A stretch of DNA of 64,000 nt from Seison nebaliae (Eukaryota > Rotifera > Pararotatoria > Seisonacea > Seisonidae). The stretch is from NCBI GenBank assembly GCA_023231475.1, contig JALJEE010001228.1, positions 1-64,000 on the forward strand, written 5' to 3'. Below the pieces are notes generated by a model. The model was not told the DNA's origin and made no database searches. It was given only the letters and a program-made list of their open reading frames with translations. The position numbers and the translations under genes were made by a program. This document shows, piece after piece, positions 26,935-39,322 of this stretch (position 1 is its first letter; each line of letters begins with the position of its first letter).

Positions 26935-27772
26935 CTGATATTCTGCCATCATGTCCAAGAGTTACGTCTCGTCATTAATGATTTCATGTCAAACGGAAAT
27001 TTATAGATGGTATTGAAAAAACAAAAACTTTTTAATATTCTTACTCAAATTTTTTAATGATAAATTTTATGTGGAAATATCATCAACGTCCACGACAACA
27101 CATGAAGTGAGAGAGAGGAAGGAAAGAATGAGTAACAGGAGACGAAGTTACCGGACAACGAAATGATCATAAGAAACGATTGAATTGAAAATGTTCTCTG
27201 TCTATGGACGTGCAAAATGAAGAAACAGATGAAATTGAAGTGTTGGTGGGGAGGTGAAACGGAGAAGGAAAATCGATATTTCATAATGAATATTAAATGA
27301 AGTCTAAGGAAGCGATATTGGGGAGAGAAATCGATAAATTTTAATTGTTCCAATTTGGGAGAAATGATAAGGAAATGACAATCTTCTACATGAAAATTAA
27401 ACGATACTAATTTTCTTTTATTGAAATATAATTGATGAGAATTAATTTTTTATTTCGACGGGAATTCAAGAGGAAAAAAGAGAAATTGAGCGGACGAGAC
27501 AATAAGAGATAATTGAGTGGAGAAGAAGAATCGAAGAGATTTTCTTATAAATTTCACATACATATAATTATACATAATCAACATTAGATTTTTAAAGAAA
27601 ACTTCTTCTGTACACAATAATACACACACACATACACACACACATATATAGAAAGAGGTAGACGGGAAGATGTTCGAATCAATAAAATATGTTATTTCTT
27701 TTAAATTGGACGGTAATTAAAGTGGAATTGAAGCTTAACTCTTGACCGTTCCACAAATGAAAGGAGACGAAC
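26935..27772. other. Probable long intron or spacer upstream of DYRK1A
   Basis: AT-rich without a convincing frame. A (ca)n-type microsatellite is at about 27619-27652. A splice from 27773 to 26934 would remove this stretch and keep frame, so it may be an intron. Confidence 0.35.
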
Positions 27773-28111
27773 CTGCAAATATGTTTGAGTCATCTAATTT
27801 CGGCTGAGAAAGAACGACGATTTTCCGCATATTCTTCCCATTTTCACTCGAGATTATTGAACTGTTATTTATTGTTCTATCAATATTGATGATATTTGTA
27901 TTAACATGTTGTCGGGTGGATGTTGATCGGTCTCTATAATTCTCTTCGGCATCAGTGATGTAGTGGCAGTGTGGTATCGATACGGTGAGATAGCCACTTT
28001 CCACACTGGAACTATTTGAAATTTTGTCGTTGATCCAATGAATTAGTTGTTGTTTCGACTGACTCTTCTTCTTCTGCGAATTCTTCTGACAATAGTCACA
28101 TCGATGACAAT
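27735..28111 (-). CDS. Short Cys/His-containing coding exon (possible DYRK1A 5' exon or end of a separate gene)
   Basis: The frame begins after an acceptor (tatctag, 28112-28114) with DCHRCDYCQKNS. It continues through VESGYLTVSIPHCHYITDAEENY and a polar Asn-rich part, and reads to a stop at 27735 ending SSPFICGTVKS. Alternatively the donor cag|gttcgtc at 27773/27772 splices in frame to 26934 of the DYRK1A gene, making 27735-27772 intronic. The upstream phase (one base carried in) fits the donor of a 33-nt candidate exon at 30424-30392. The C-x-x-C-x-x-C-like cluster with His is suggestive of metal binding but too short to classify. Confidence 0.4.
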
Positions 28112-30391
28112 CTAGATAGGAAAGAGAAGGAGAAATTAATTGAGAAACGATTAAAAGGAAAGTTTGAATATGTTTAGAGCATTAGAATGGATCGAGAAGA
28201 AATTGTAAGCAATTAATATTAGGCAATTATGCAAATGAATTAAAATTGATACATTGTCGTTAATAAATGAACTACGTGAATTGTCGTCGTGTGATGACGA
28301 ATAGTCGATGAGAGGAAAAATGGTTCGAACGAGAAAGTAGTTGTCGCAATGGAGTTGCGTGGTACGATTCTTTCAAAAATGTCCACTCCCGTCACTGGGA
28401 ATAAGTTGATCAATGTATGATGTTTGATCACAATTCGATCATGAGAAGAAGAGAATGGAGAGTTTGATTGAAATGAAGAGAAAGACGAGATGAAGAAGAA
28501 ATGAAGAGGAAGAAGTTAAATAAAGTTAATGTCATTTTGTTTGATGAGATGGATAGTCATCAGTTGCGTGCATTGAAGCAATTTGGGAGGGCATTTCGTA
28601 CAATGACATCATCAAACAATTGGACTGTGGCGATAAATGAATGTCAAATAGAAATGAAATTCTTCCACAATCACATGAAGAGAAGAAGAGGAATATTTAT
28701 ATGAATAAATTGATTGATCAAGAAAAGGAAGCAAAATGAATCGGATGTAATTTGAAAGAAATCAAAAATAAATATAATTATAAGAATCAGTAGGAATGGG
28801 AAGAGATTGAGAAGGAGAAGTTCAACTCATTGAGATTATGTAAATACTTCCAATTCTTAATAATATACTGATATTGATTTGATCGATTGACTGGAGATAA
28901 TACGAATTCATCATTCCCAACATGTAACATGAGAAGAATTTTCATCAACAAATAAATTGGACATTGAACAACACGATCGTTTGTGAGCGACAAAGGAAAG
29001 ATTGTGCGAGAATAATTCTCCAAGTTGTTAATTCGACCCAAATGCATTTTCTTACTCTCTACGTGCAATTTCCGAACAACGCTACTCCTTACCTCGCTCC
29101 AAGGAAATGTCATTCGATTGTTTTTATTAGATTCCTTCAGATCAGAATATAACCAATATTCCTATAACAGGTTATTAATATACCTGTACTCCAAGACTAT
29201 GTGAGGAGAATGAGAGGAAGATTCATAGAAATTCATTTTCTGTCGGTATTGATATCTTGTTGGAATATGTCATCTACCAATTCTATTGACTTTGTAAGAT
29301 TTTATGAAGTTTCCTATGATAAAGTTGAGGGAATTTGATGAGAATGTAACAGGATCTCGAGATGAAGACCAATGATGATGAGGTGTAGCAAGAATGGATT
29401 GATGAGAAGAAAGATGACACAATCATCGAGTAGAATAGAACCAATAAGAGAAGTGGGACTTTCTTTCGAACATTCGAAAAAATATCCCAAGGGTAGTTAT
29501 CGCAACTGGAATTCACTCATCTCCTTATTCAATAAACGAACCAGTTTACTATGATACATGGAGGCACAGAAGAAAGAACTATTGTCACATAAGTGGAATG
29601 AATGGGGGACTACGAATGGAAAAGCGGGAACGGAAAGATGGAACTATTGTAGTTGGAAGTAGAATGTGGAGAAGACATCTACGAAAGGGGAGCGACGAAT
29701 ACAATTATGAGAAGAAATGGTCAGTATAAACTGCTCAGTTCAACCATTCAATCAATTAACTCTTCTTATGTCCACCAGATAACCATTATCTTTTTTATGA
29801 CGATTATACAAAGATAGATATTTATACGTATTATTATTGTTATGTTTAAGCAGTTGTTGAATGATGCAGTTAATATGGATGATGAAATTATGTGAAAAGG
29901 TTTTCTCTTCGTTAGAGAATTGGATGAGTCCTTCTTACCTAGATGTGATGGGGAAGGTTAGGCATATGTGAGAATAGGAGACATAAAATTATGATACAAA
30001 TGCCAAATATAATTTTGGAAGAGTATGGTGTAGAGAGATGTAATTATCATAATGGACGATTATTTTAGAGTTAGATAAATAAATGTAAATTGAAACATCA
30101 TAATCTATTCGGCAATATATGCGCCATCCATAAGAAATACGATCGTAGAAATAGAAGGAGAAGTTTGGTCTGACAATACGGAATAAAATAAAATCTTTCA
30201 ACCATAATCTAATGAAATTTCTCATAAGGAGAAGTAAAAGAATATATTTATAATTCTTTAACAATTTCGTTTTAGTCGATCGAACAATTGTCAGATGGAA
30301 GGAAGATAGTTAGAATGAGTGGGAAGAAGAAGGAAAGAATCTTATGAATTTTTTGACATTACCTAACCCCAATGAGAAGTGGACAATATAC
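28112..30391. other. Long intron or intergenic sequence
   Basis: About 2.3 kb with only short, unconvincing frames on both strands. If the exons at 27773-28111 and 30392-30424 belong to one gene this is an intron far longer than others here. Otherwise it is intergenic and holds a promoter. Confidence 0.35.
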
Positions 30392-33300
30392 CTGAATGGA
30401 ATGTAAATGATTGGACTGACCTCTCTAAAAAAGAATATCATTCATTTCTCATCTTATCATTTTGGGATTATTAGAAGAATGATTGAAGAAATGAAGTCGT
30501 ATAGAAACCTTTCAAGTTCATTTGAACAGATTGTTTTTTGTCATTCGTTTTGATAATATGATAATTTGCAAATTGAAAATTATCTTTCATCTTTCTCTTA
30601 TGTCCTTCACCTTCACCTTCACTTTCTTTCCGATGATGATTCTGATGATTTTGATTATTCTGATTATGATGCTGTTGCTGTTGGAGTAGAATTTCAGAAC
30701 TTAAGTAAATAAATTCTGGGGCATCGGTTGTTGTGTCTATGTTTGATGAGACGGTCGATGATTGATTGATAGATTCATTAAGAGATGGGAAAAATAGATT
30801 GGGATGGGATCGACCTTTATCATTGGCATATTTTGATAATTTAATTAGATTTCCATTAATGCGACTTTTCGTATTAAGATACAATTGGGAACGTGTCAAT
30901 GATCTCCGCAATCTATCTACATTCGATAAGGTTTTCTCCTTATTCAAATCAGAAATATTCTGTACAGACAATGATAGTTTGGAGAGATGTTTCGATTTAC
31001 GGAAAGATCGAAAAACCGTTTTCTTCTTTTCCGGCTTCTCTAAATCATCTACATCCGATTCGAGTGGTAATGTCAAATAGCAGGAGCGGGAGAACAATTT
31101 CTTTGCCAAACTGAGAGGTTCGTTCGTTGAGAAACTGGTGAATTGGGGAAAGAATTTGTTCCGAATCGATTTCCTAAAACTTTTCGTATATTTTTTCTTT
31201 GGTAGAATTTTATTGGGATATTCGTCGAATTCCTTCGTTAGAAGATTTGATATCGACTCCTCAAAATTCTCTCCTTTCTCTCTCATTTCATATCGTTGTT
31301 GTTGCTGTTGTTGTTGGGGTGGATGGTATTGCTGATGGTTATTATTATAAGAATAATGAATCGATTGAGAATACTGCTTTTGTTGTTGTTGTTGATGTTG
31401 ATGTTGAACATCTGACAATGGTTTGGACTGATGTTGGGAACGTGAAGAGTTGGGAATCGAATGTATGAATTCTAAGAGACTGTTATTGTACATCGGTTGT
31501 GTAAGATTGGAGGACTGTTTCTCATTCAATAAAATTCTTCGGATATATTCGTTCTGCCACGAGCCATATTGAATAGTGTTCGGATTTGGTAATTTCCGTC
31601 GTTTTCTTTTAAGTGTATTACTCAAATGGAAACAAGTAGCTGTTGTCGACAATTTATCGTTATCATAAAACATTTCATCAGAAACTTCTTTGTCCGTCTG
31701 TATCTCTTGATCATTCATTAAATAATTCTCACGATTCTCCAAAATACTCTCATCCTCATTGTCGTCTTTCTTCTCCATTTTATTCAACTTAATATCCGCC
31801 ACTCCATCATCATCTTCATTCTCCATAAAATCTTCGACATTCTCATCTTGACTATCATCATCGTCATCATCATGATATATTTGATCACTTAATTGTCGGT
31901 TGTAACCTACGAAATAATTCGAATCGATTAGGTCACTCTCAATCGTCGTCTGTTTGCTTATTACTGTTTTATCGTTCTCACCCTTCGAACTGCCACTGTC
32001 GTACAAATATTGATTGGAGAGTTTGTTGGATTCGTAGAAGAATTGATCATATTGATTCAAATTCATTCCAATTAAATTCGGTCGGACGAAACATTCCGAG
32101 TCGTTCAATGAAGAAATTCTTCCATTTCTCTCTTTTGTCTTACTATGATAATCATCGAATAATTTATAAGGATTCAACAATTTATTTGATTGCTCTTCCA
32201 ACTGCTGTTGTTGTTTGCACTTCCTATTCATTTTATCTTGTTTGTTATTTGATAAGGATGAATCGATTATCGAATTCTTGCAATTTTCTTCATCAACATC
32301 TACTTCTTTTTCAACTTGATGCTTCGGTTCGTTTACTACGTCGTTCTCTCCGTTACTTCTCTTCTTATCTTCTTCTTCTTCTTCTTCTTCTTCTTCTTCT
32401 TCTTCTTCTTCTCCTTTTTCCTCAACAATTTTTCTTCTTTGCTGTTCACATGAATTATCATTAATACAGTTAATATTGTTATTCTTCTTTCTCTTCTTTT
32501 TCTTCTTCTTCTTCTTCCTTTTCCTACTATTACCATCTCTACTGCTCGTATTATTGTTGTTGTTATTATTATTATTATCGTCATCGTCGATCATGTCTTG
32601 CTCATCATCTTCATATTCCTCATCCTTGATAGACTTATCATTCGTTTTATTGTTATTATTATTGTGTTGGTTTTCATTATTTCTTCCACTTCCATCGATA
32701 TCTCCATCGATCACATATAGAATTGAATTATTTCCCATAGACATATTGGGATAGCAGTCTCGTTTCGATGATAATACCGTATTACTCAAACTGTCATAAT
32801 CACAATTCTTTTCCATTCGCTCCGGTAACATATAATGAGAATAAACACTATGAGAACGTAATCTGTTCATTGTCGAATGATTACCATAAATTAAGGATGT
32901 TGATGTGTGGAGCGATGGAGATGTCACATCTTGTTCATCTAATATTTCCAAGGAAGATGACGACGAAACTGAGGGCGAACTCGAAGTGGTTTGGGAGGAA
33001 TGCACTTTCTTGACGTGCGATGTCTCACCTGACAATGCCGAATTGGATGATGTAATTAATCGTGTAGATCGAAAGGAATTATTGTTTGACAATTTAGCAA
33101 AATGAGAATTTCTATCAACTACAGGAACTTTCCTTAAATATTCATCACCTCCCAAACAACGATGAGTACGACTTAACTTTTTATGATCTTTTCCTTCATC
33201 ATTCTCATGATATCTCCGTTGATGATGTTGTCTACCCACATTTCCATATTTAGTCGTCGAATAATATGATTTATTGAAATTCGTTCCATTCTCATGATTC

Positions 33301-34448
33301 TCACTCTTCATTCGATAACGTTCGAACATCGATTGATGTAATAAAGAATATCTGTGTTTATGATTATGACTATAATAATCATAATATTTCTCTGAATTAA
33401 TTTTATTTCCTGTCACTTTTTTTTCACTTTTTGACATTTTCCGATGATATTGATGTCGTTTAATATTCGTCTTATTGTTATGGGATTTCGATAAAGAATT
33501 ATGAAAATTACAATTCGATCTTTCTAAATCTTCCTCCCGCCCCATCGACAACGATGAAGACGATGATGTTTTTAATGCAGATGAAGATGATGATGAAGAA
33601 GAAAAGGATTGATTCGGATGGCTGGTCTGATCATCGATTAATCCTTTCTTCTTCTTCATTTTCCAAAGGAAATTAATTTTACTTTTCGACAACTTTCCAT
33701 TAATCTGCGTTTCAAGAAACTGATGGCCAAATTCCTCTTGTGTTGAAGGAGTACAACGATGATGACGATGATGATGGTGATGATGACGATAATATTGATG
33801 TCTTAGATTATTTTGAAATTGATGATTAAGTTCCATTTGCTTTTGTTGTTGTGAAGGATGACCATGATCAAATATATTAATTTGTTTCTTTTTATCGATC
33901 AATCGATATTTATTCAAATTCTTCAACCAATTTCGATTCGATTTTTCGATTGACATGTTTTCTCGTTCATCGACATATTCCTCCTCGGTGATGTCAGTAT
34001 CGGATCGTAATATATTCTTGGCGTAGGTGAAAGAACTATTCCTTCTTTCGTCATTATCATTCGAATTAATTTTTTGATTATTCGTCAAATTATTATTAAA
34101 TGGTAAAATTTTCATATTATTCAATTGTTGTTTATTTTGATGTCGTCTCATCCACTCATAATCGTCCTTACAATACATTTCATGATGGTAAGGCTGATAT
34201 TGTTCGAGATATTGTTGATCGAATGTCCCCTCATCTTCATTTCGTCGTCGATGAGCAGATGATGAGATAAAAGTATTCGGTTGCGAATGTTTTTGATGAT
34301 TAAAAGAATGTTTCACATCCTCATCGTTACTTCGACGGAATTTGATGATACGATTTAAATGGAACAGTTTCTTCCTGTCGAATTTCCGTAGATTCTTTGT
34401 CCTCAATAATTCATGGTCAATACCATTATCCAATTTAACTATGTCCAT
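30392..34448 (-). CDS. Giant low-complexity protein or exon, about 1,313-1,325 aa
   Basis: ATG at 34448. The frame runs uninterrupted to a stop at 30471 (1,325 residues), or leaves by donor aaag|gtttcta at 30509/30508 to a 33-nt candidate exon 30424-30392. It is not recognised. The protein is extremely biased: His, Asn, Ser, Arg and Gln-rich regions, a long Lys run (KKKKKKKKRKK) beside Asn runs, a pure Glu run coded by a (ttc/gaa)n tract at about 32375-32420, and Gln/His runs near the C-terminus. Two parts look more ordered: ~residues 1010-1060 (NPNTIQYGSWQNEYIRRILLNE) and ~1150-1250 (a basic Arg/Ser/Leu-rich part, RRSLTRSQLYLNTKSR). A disordered nuclear or regulatory protein is likely. It could instead be the N-terminal exon of the downstream DYRK1A gene, since phases agree across all joins. 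Confidence 0.6.
32375..32414. repeat. (TTC/GAA)n trinucleotide tract encoding poly-Glu
   Basis: A run of ttcttcttc on the plus strand, read as consecutive Glu codons by the minus-strand giant exon. A second, shorter such tract (about 32490-32520) encodes Lys. Confidence 0.9.
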
Positions 34449-35008
34449 TCTGTTGTGAGGAGAGATTATCCCATCTTATCAGTCTTATCAGCAGAAAAAT
34501 ATTAATTTGAATGATTTTCTTCTTCGACTTTCCATTCCTTCGAATTCAGCAATTTTCTTTTTTTTGCACACGAGAATTGACAAGAACCAAAATTTAGGAG
34601 AGAACATTCATTCGGAGAGGAAACAAATGAAGAACATGAACATCGAAATATATTTCCAAACCAAATAAATCGACTCACTAATTATGATTTGCACATGTTG
34701 GCATAATATGTTTGCCTGATAAGAAGAAAAGAAAAGAAAGTTCTGTTTAATTCTAATTCCGTTCCATTTACTTTCTTCTTTGAGCAAATCCCTACACACT
34801 TTTTCACACACACACATAAACACACAACCGCACAGATACACACAACCTCTCACACTTACATAATTAAACCACATCAACTATTTGAATGGTAATAAATTTT
34901 TAATCAGGAAATAACTTAAAAAATAGATTATTTTCCGTTTAGGTAAAATAAGAAAACCGTTTTTCTCCTCAAATAATTTGGAGGATATTTTGAATATTTA
35001 TAATTTAT
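34449..35008. other. Spacer with CA-rich microsatellite
   Basis: AT-rich sequence with an imperfect (ca)n tract at about 34803-34855. No reliable gene. It would contain the promoter of the giant minus-strand gene. Confidence 0.4.
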
Positions 35009-35403
35009 TTATCCTTTACATTCTTTAACACCCGATTGAACATGTGCACCGCAAAATTGGATAAAAGATAGTGGAATTAAAATAAATAAATAAATAAAAA
35101 CTCCGTAAAGAAACCACGAAATATTTCGTGTTATCTCACTTGTGTATAGTACATGATGAAGATGTGAATGGTTTTTATCTGGTGAGAGATGATGAAGTAA
35201 CTGTCTGGAATAGACTTCGCCATGTGGAATTGTTGTGGATGATGATAATATTGGAGAGATAAACACTCGTTCCAATATGAACAATGGGCGATGTGGCAGT
35301 TAAAAAGATTGCCCATAACACTATTGGAAATGAAATAAAAAGATAAGATGCCTCTATATGTCTTTTCAGATGATGTATATTCCGTCCAACTCACATACAT
35401 CAA
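35009..35403 (-). CDS. Possible small membrane protein, exon structure unresolved
   Basis: Two overlapping minus-strand frames carry protein-like hydrophobic segments. One (after an aatag at ~35325) reads LWAIFLTATSPIVHIG. The other, at the C-terminal end, reads ITRNISWFLYGVFIYLF then IPLSFIQFCGAHVQSG and stops at 35009. This looks like a small gene with two membrane spans interrupted by at least one short intron, but I could not find a join with consistent phase. Not recognised. Confidence 0.25.
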
Positions 35404-38195
35404 ACTTGCACTAATTGACTGACTAACCAGTAGTACTTGTAAGAGAGTAGAGTAGTTTCACGTGCGGGTATCATGCTCTATCATTCTTATGTGCAATGTG
35501 CAAATATTCGTTCTACCAATATTTTACGTATTCGATCTCCTCTTTAAGTCGTGCTGTCGAAGACGGTAAAAAGTTAATACGTCAATCCAATTATATGATT
35601 TAATATTGCTCATTCACATCTTCTCATTTTACGGGAGAAGTGTGTCATTACATCGAATGGAAATCTTATTAAATCCTCAAAATTCACTTGTATATTCAGC
35701 TGTATAAATATTGTTCATAATTCATAAAAAATAGTTTTCCTTAAAATTCTAATTTGTCTCCTCTACGAATTAATTGGAAATTGATAATGTTTCACCCCCG
35801 AATTTCTTCCTATTGTTTCTTAAAACATTTATTATGCCGCTACCGTCATCCGGTGAGTTAATGATTCATCGGAATAGGGAACATCGGAAGAAAAGCAGAA
35901 AATAATTAGACGGATCGGATAAGGAGAAAGTAATAAAGTTATTGTTATTTATGAAATTTGTTCGTCATGCTCTTCTCGCCGTATTTAACCAGCGGGAGGG
36001 GAGAAAAAGAAATCGTTATGAAAATGTAATTGGACAACTTCGGAAATTTGCTTGATATATATTAAGTGGAAAGGAGAGCGAAATGTCTGATGAGAATGGA
36101 TGACGACTCAATGGAATCATGACGACAACATCAATGTCATAATTTTAATAGATACTTAACTACTTGTTCCAATCATTATAGTTGAGAATTCATATTATCA
36201 CATCTTCTCCCAAACGATTAATTTTATTAGCAGACATTTTTATAACACATTCCTTTGTCTTATCAGATGCCTCTTGCCTGAAAACGATTCACGAACAGTC
36301 TCTTCATCAGTTGATGATCGATGGAGCAATCGATTTCTTTAGAATCAGAAAAATGGAGAATTGATGTCTGACCAATTTAAAGGAGTTTCATTCAATTCAC
36401 CTCCATCAAATCCGAAGGACAATCTCATAGGAAAAGCATATCATATACTATCCTCTCTGATATGAATGAGGAGGAACGAAAGAGAAATGGAACGATAGAT
36501 TTCTTTGCACTCATCATGGGGGTGGAGAGGAAGTTGTAAGAATGAGGGTGATTGGAGCAATAACTGGTGTTTACTCCTCCGCTCAATATAAGTGTCAGCA
36601 TAATTTATTATTGTTATGTATGTTGATCTCTCCTATCTATACGACTTATTGTTCATGTTCTACGTCTCATCTGCACTTCACAATTGAGTCTTCACTTCAA
36701 AATATTTATTTATCAATGATTCAATATTGGAATGAGATTTCTATTAAGCCACTACTCATACAAAAATATAGTTGTATGATTACAAGGAGCATCAACGACT
36801 CAATCTCTACAATTGACCCAATCACTCCAACTAATGGATGAAACGCTCTTTCCTCTTCTCCCAAATTGGACAAACATCTGATAGAATAACAATAGAATAA
36901 ATCTGATAGAAGATCATCATTAGAGATCCTGGTCTTCTTCATGAAATTTTATGAGCTTTTTATGATGATGATACGTTATCTTATTTTAAGAACATCAGAA
37001 AATCTGGAGAATAAAAATTGAAATTTACCTCTCACTTTTCCATATAACAATTAATCTTCAGATGGAGAATGAATAAGAGAAAGGTATTGGGAAGGAATTG
37101 AAGAAGGAAAGTTTATTCGATTATATTACATTGTAATAAAGTATAGATATTATACTTCGTTCGACGTAACCTTTCCTAAATAATTGATTCTTCTTTTTTC
37201 ATAACATGACGTTGTTCGAGCCAGTTCCAATGAATATTCTAAGGTTTCCTTTTCATTCTTACATTTATCCACTATCGCTTCTTGGACAGTAGAAGAAGTT
37301 GTTCATATTTCCTACGATTTCTTCTTCACCTCCTCCTCCTTCCCCAACCCATTCATTCCATTTAAAATAAACAATTAAGTATTTGACTTTATGAATAATT
37401 CGACTACATCACTTCTCCAGCTTCCCATAAATGAGAGGTGAATGAATTTATCTGAATGAAATTGTTCCTTATTTATCAATCTTCTTGACATTTTTTCATC
37501 AACTATGCACCAAATGAGACTCCCACAAAACGAGAAGGAAGAGGAAGTAGCAAGAATGTCTGTGTCTTTTCATAAATAACGAATGTGAACAAATAATCGG
37601 AATGAATTGATCAAATTCAACATCTATCTATCGACAACTCTTCAATTCCAAATGATCACTCAATTCTCTCAGGTACATTAAATCCATATCAGACACAATT
37701 TTATTGTTCTTCTCGTCAACACAAACACAAAATTTATTTACTAATTATTTTGGTCACTGACAAATTGTGCAAAAACATTTGCACAAATTTCTTCTCTTAA
37801 TCTTCTTCTATCTTTCATAGGAAACAAGTCAGAGAGAACGAGGGTGTAACTATCACTGAATTTGATACAATTATAATTGAAATCCTTTTTCCTTTATAAT
37901 AATTTTCAGATAATAATACACAATCGCCTAATTGTCTACTTGCCGCAACGACTTTCCAGACACGGATGTTAGGAAATGGTAAGAAACCAAATTCTTTTCA
38001 TCCGAAAGTTTAAGAGGGAGGAAACGTACAAAATTAAAGAAAGATCCTTTATTCCGTTAAATTTTTATCTGTCGTACTCACAGTCGGAAACCCTTATTCT
38101 GTTTATCCTTCACACAGGAAATTATGTCGATCAATTCTACGTTTTCTTTAACAAGGTCGAATGATAGTAAGAAAAAAAAGGAAAGTCTTTTTTTC
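35404..38195. other. Gene-poor spacer
   Basis: About 2.8 kb. The frames present (for example 36182-36364 and 36542-36841, plus) have composition expected of translated AT-rich DNA and no motif. I see no RNA gene or transposon. Confidence 0.45.
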
Positions 38196-38706
38196 TCAAT
38201 AAGACTGGAAAAGGATTGTTATTGTCATTAGGAAAAATATGTTCGTAAGATAATTGTTGAAAATACTTCTCGCACTCTTATTACAGTAGTGATCATTGCA
38301 ACAATACTGAGTGATGCCATCTTTCGAATAAGATTTACAACTCTGAACACAACCTCGCTTCTTCGCCAAATTGTTCTCGTCTTCTATCTTCTGCGAATAA
38401 TCGATTGGAGATTTAGGAATAATTAATCCTGCGACGACTAATCGAATCAACTAACATAACACTGATTACCTGAACGACAAAGTTTCTTGTTACTTGTTTT
38501 CTTTTGGAATTTGTCAAGGCAAAAGTTATTCTTCAACGATGGGCTGCACACGTAACAATTAATTCCGAATTGACAATCGACAACTTTTCAATAAAAATCG
38601 ATTTTTTCACGGATACCCAAAAAATTGTTAGCGGAAGATCAAATAAAATTGATTAACCTTTCACCATCGCGACGACAAATGCACAAAGCAAAATTAAATT
38701 ATTCAT
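38196..38706 (-). CDS. Ly6/uPAR-like three-finger protein, probably GPI-anchored, 131 aa
   Basis: Three exons: 38706-38658, 38583-38470, 38428-38196; introns of 74 and 41 nt; phases agree, giving 131 residues. A signal peptide (MNNLILLCAFVVAMVKG) is followed by INCYVCS, a Cys-spaced middle (NFCLDK, KLCRSG, RGCVQSCKSY) and the C-terminal CCNDHYCN box. The C-C-x-D-x-x-C-N ending is the hallmark of Ly6/uPAR three-finger domains. The last ~20 residues are hydrophobic (YLTNIFFLMTITILF), consistent with a GPI-attachment signal. Family members are cell-surface modulators of receptors or channels, or structural factors at junctions; the specific role is unknown. Confidence 0.8.
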
Positions 38707-39322
38707 TTTCATCCACATCTAATTCGTTCCCGGTTGCTTTCCTTCAATTCAACATCATTTCCCAGAAGTAAATCCCTCCCATGTTTTTCTTCCATTCAAG
38801 TTCCAATTAACTCAATCAATTAATTTGTTCTCGTCAATCGACATTTCAAAATAGACCAATTAATGATTACGAAATTTATTAATCATAAACATTACTTCTT
38901 TCAAGTGTCTTTCTCTAATGTTTTATATTAATTTTCTATTAAAAGTCTACAAAGTAAATTGTACACAATAAATTTAGGAACTTAAAAATAAGAATTGGAA
39001 TTTTTTATTTTTAAAACTGAAATTGACGTAGGTGTAAACTAGAATTTAGAGAGAAAACGGAAAATTTTGAAAGAGAACGTCTTTGGATGAAAAAAGAGAA
39101 TTTAAAATTTTGAAATTTTAAATATAGATATTTTATTTTATAATTCAAATTTTAGGCTTCTCTCAAATTCTTCTTTGTTTATTCGTCTTTCTCCGCCAAT
39201 AGTTGAGATACTTCCTCCGTACATTGGGACAAATGAAATCGATTAAACTTTAAGATAAGGAACTTGGTTTATGACAAATTTTGCCTGTTTGATAATTTGT
39301 CAAATTAAATCGTATTCGAATA
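38707..39322. other. Spacer between the divergent Ly6 and SOAT genes
   Basis: About 600 AT-rich bases between divergently transcribed genes, so it should include both promoters. No specific element recognised. Confidence 0.4.

Noticed and set aside
32108-33105. Several plus-strand frames rich in Leu/Phe/Ser
   Set aside because: They mirror the Glu/Lys/Asn/Asp runs of the minus-strand giant exon.
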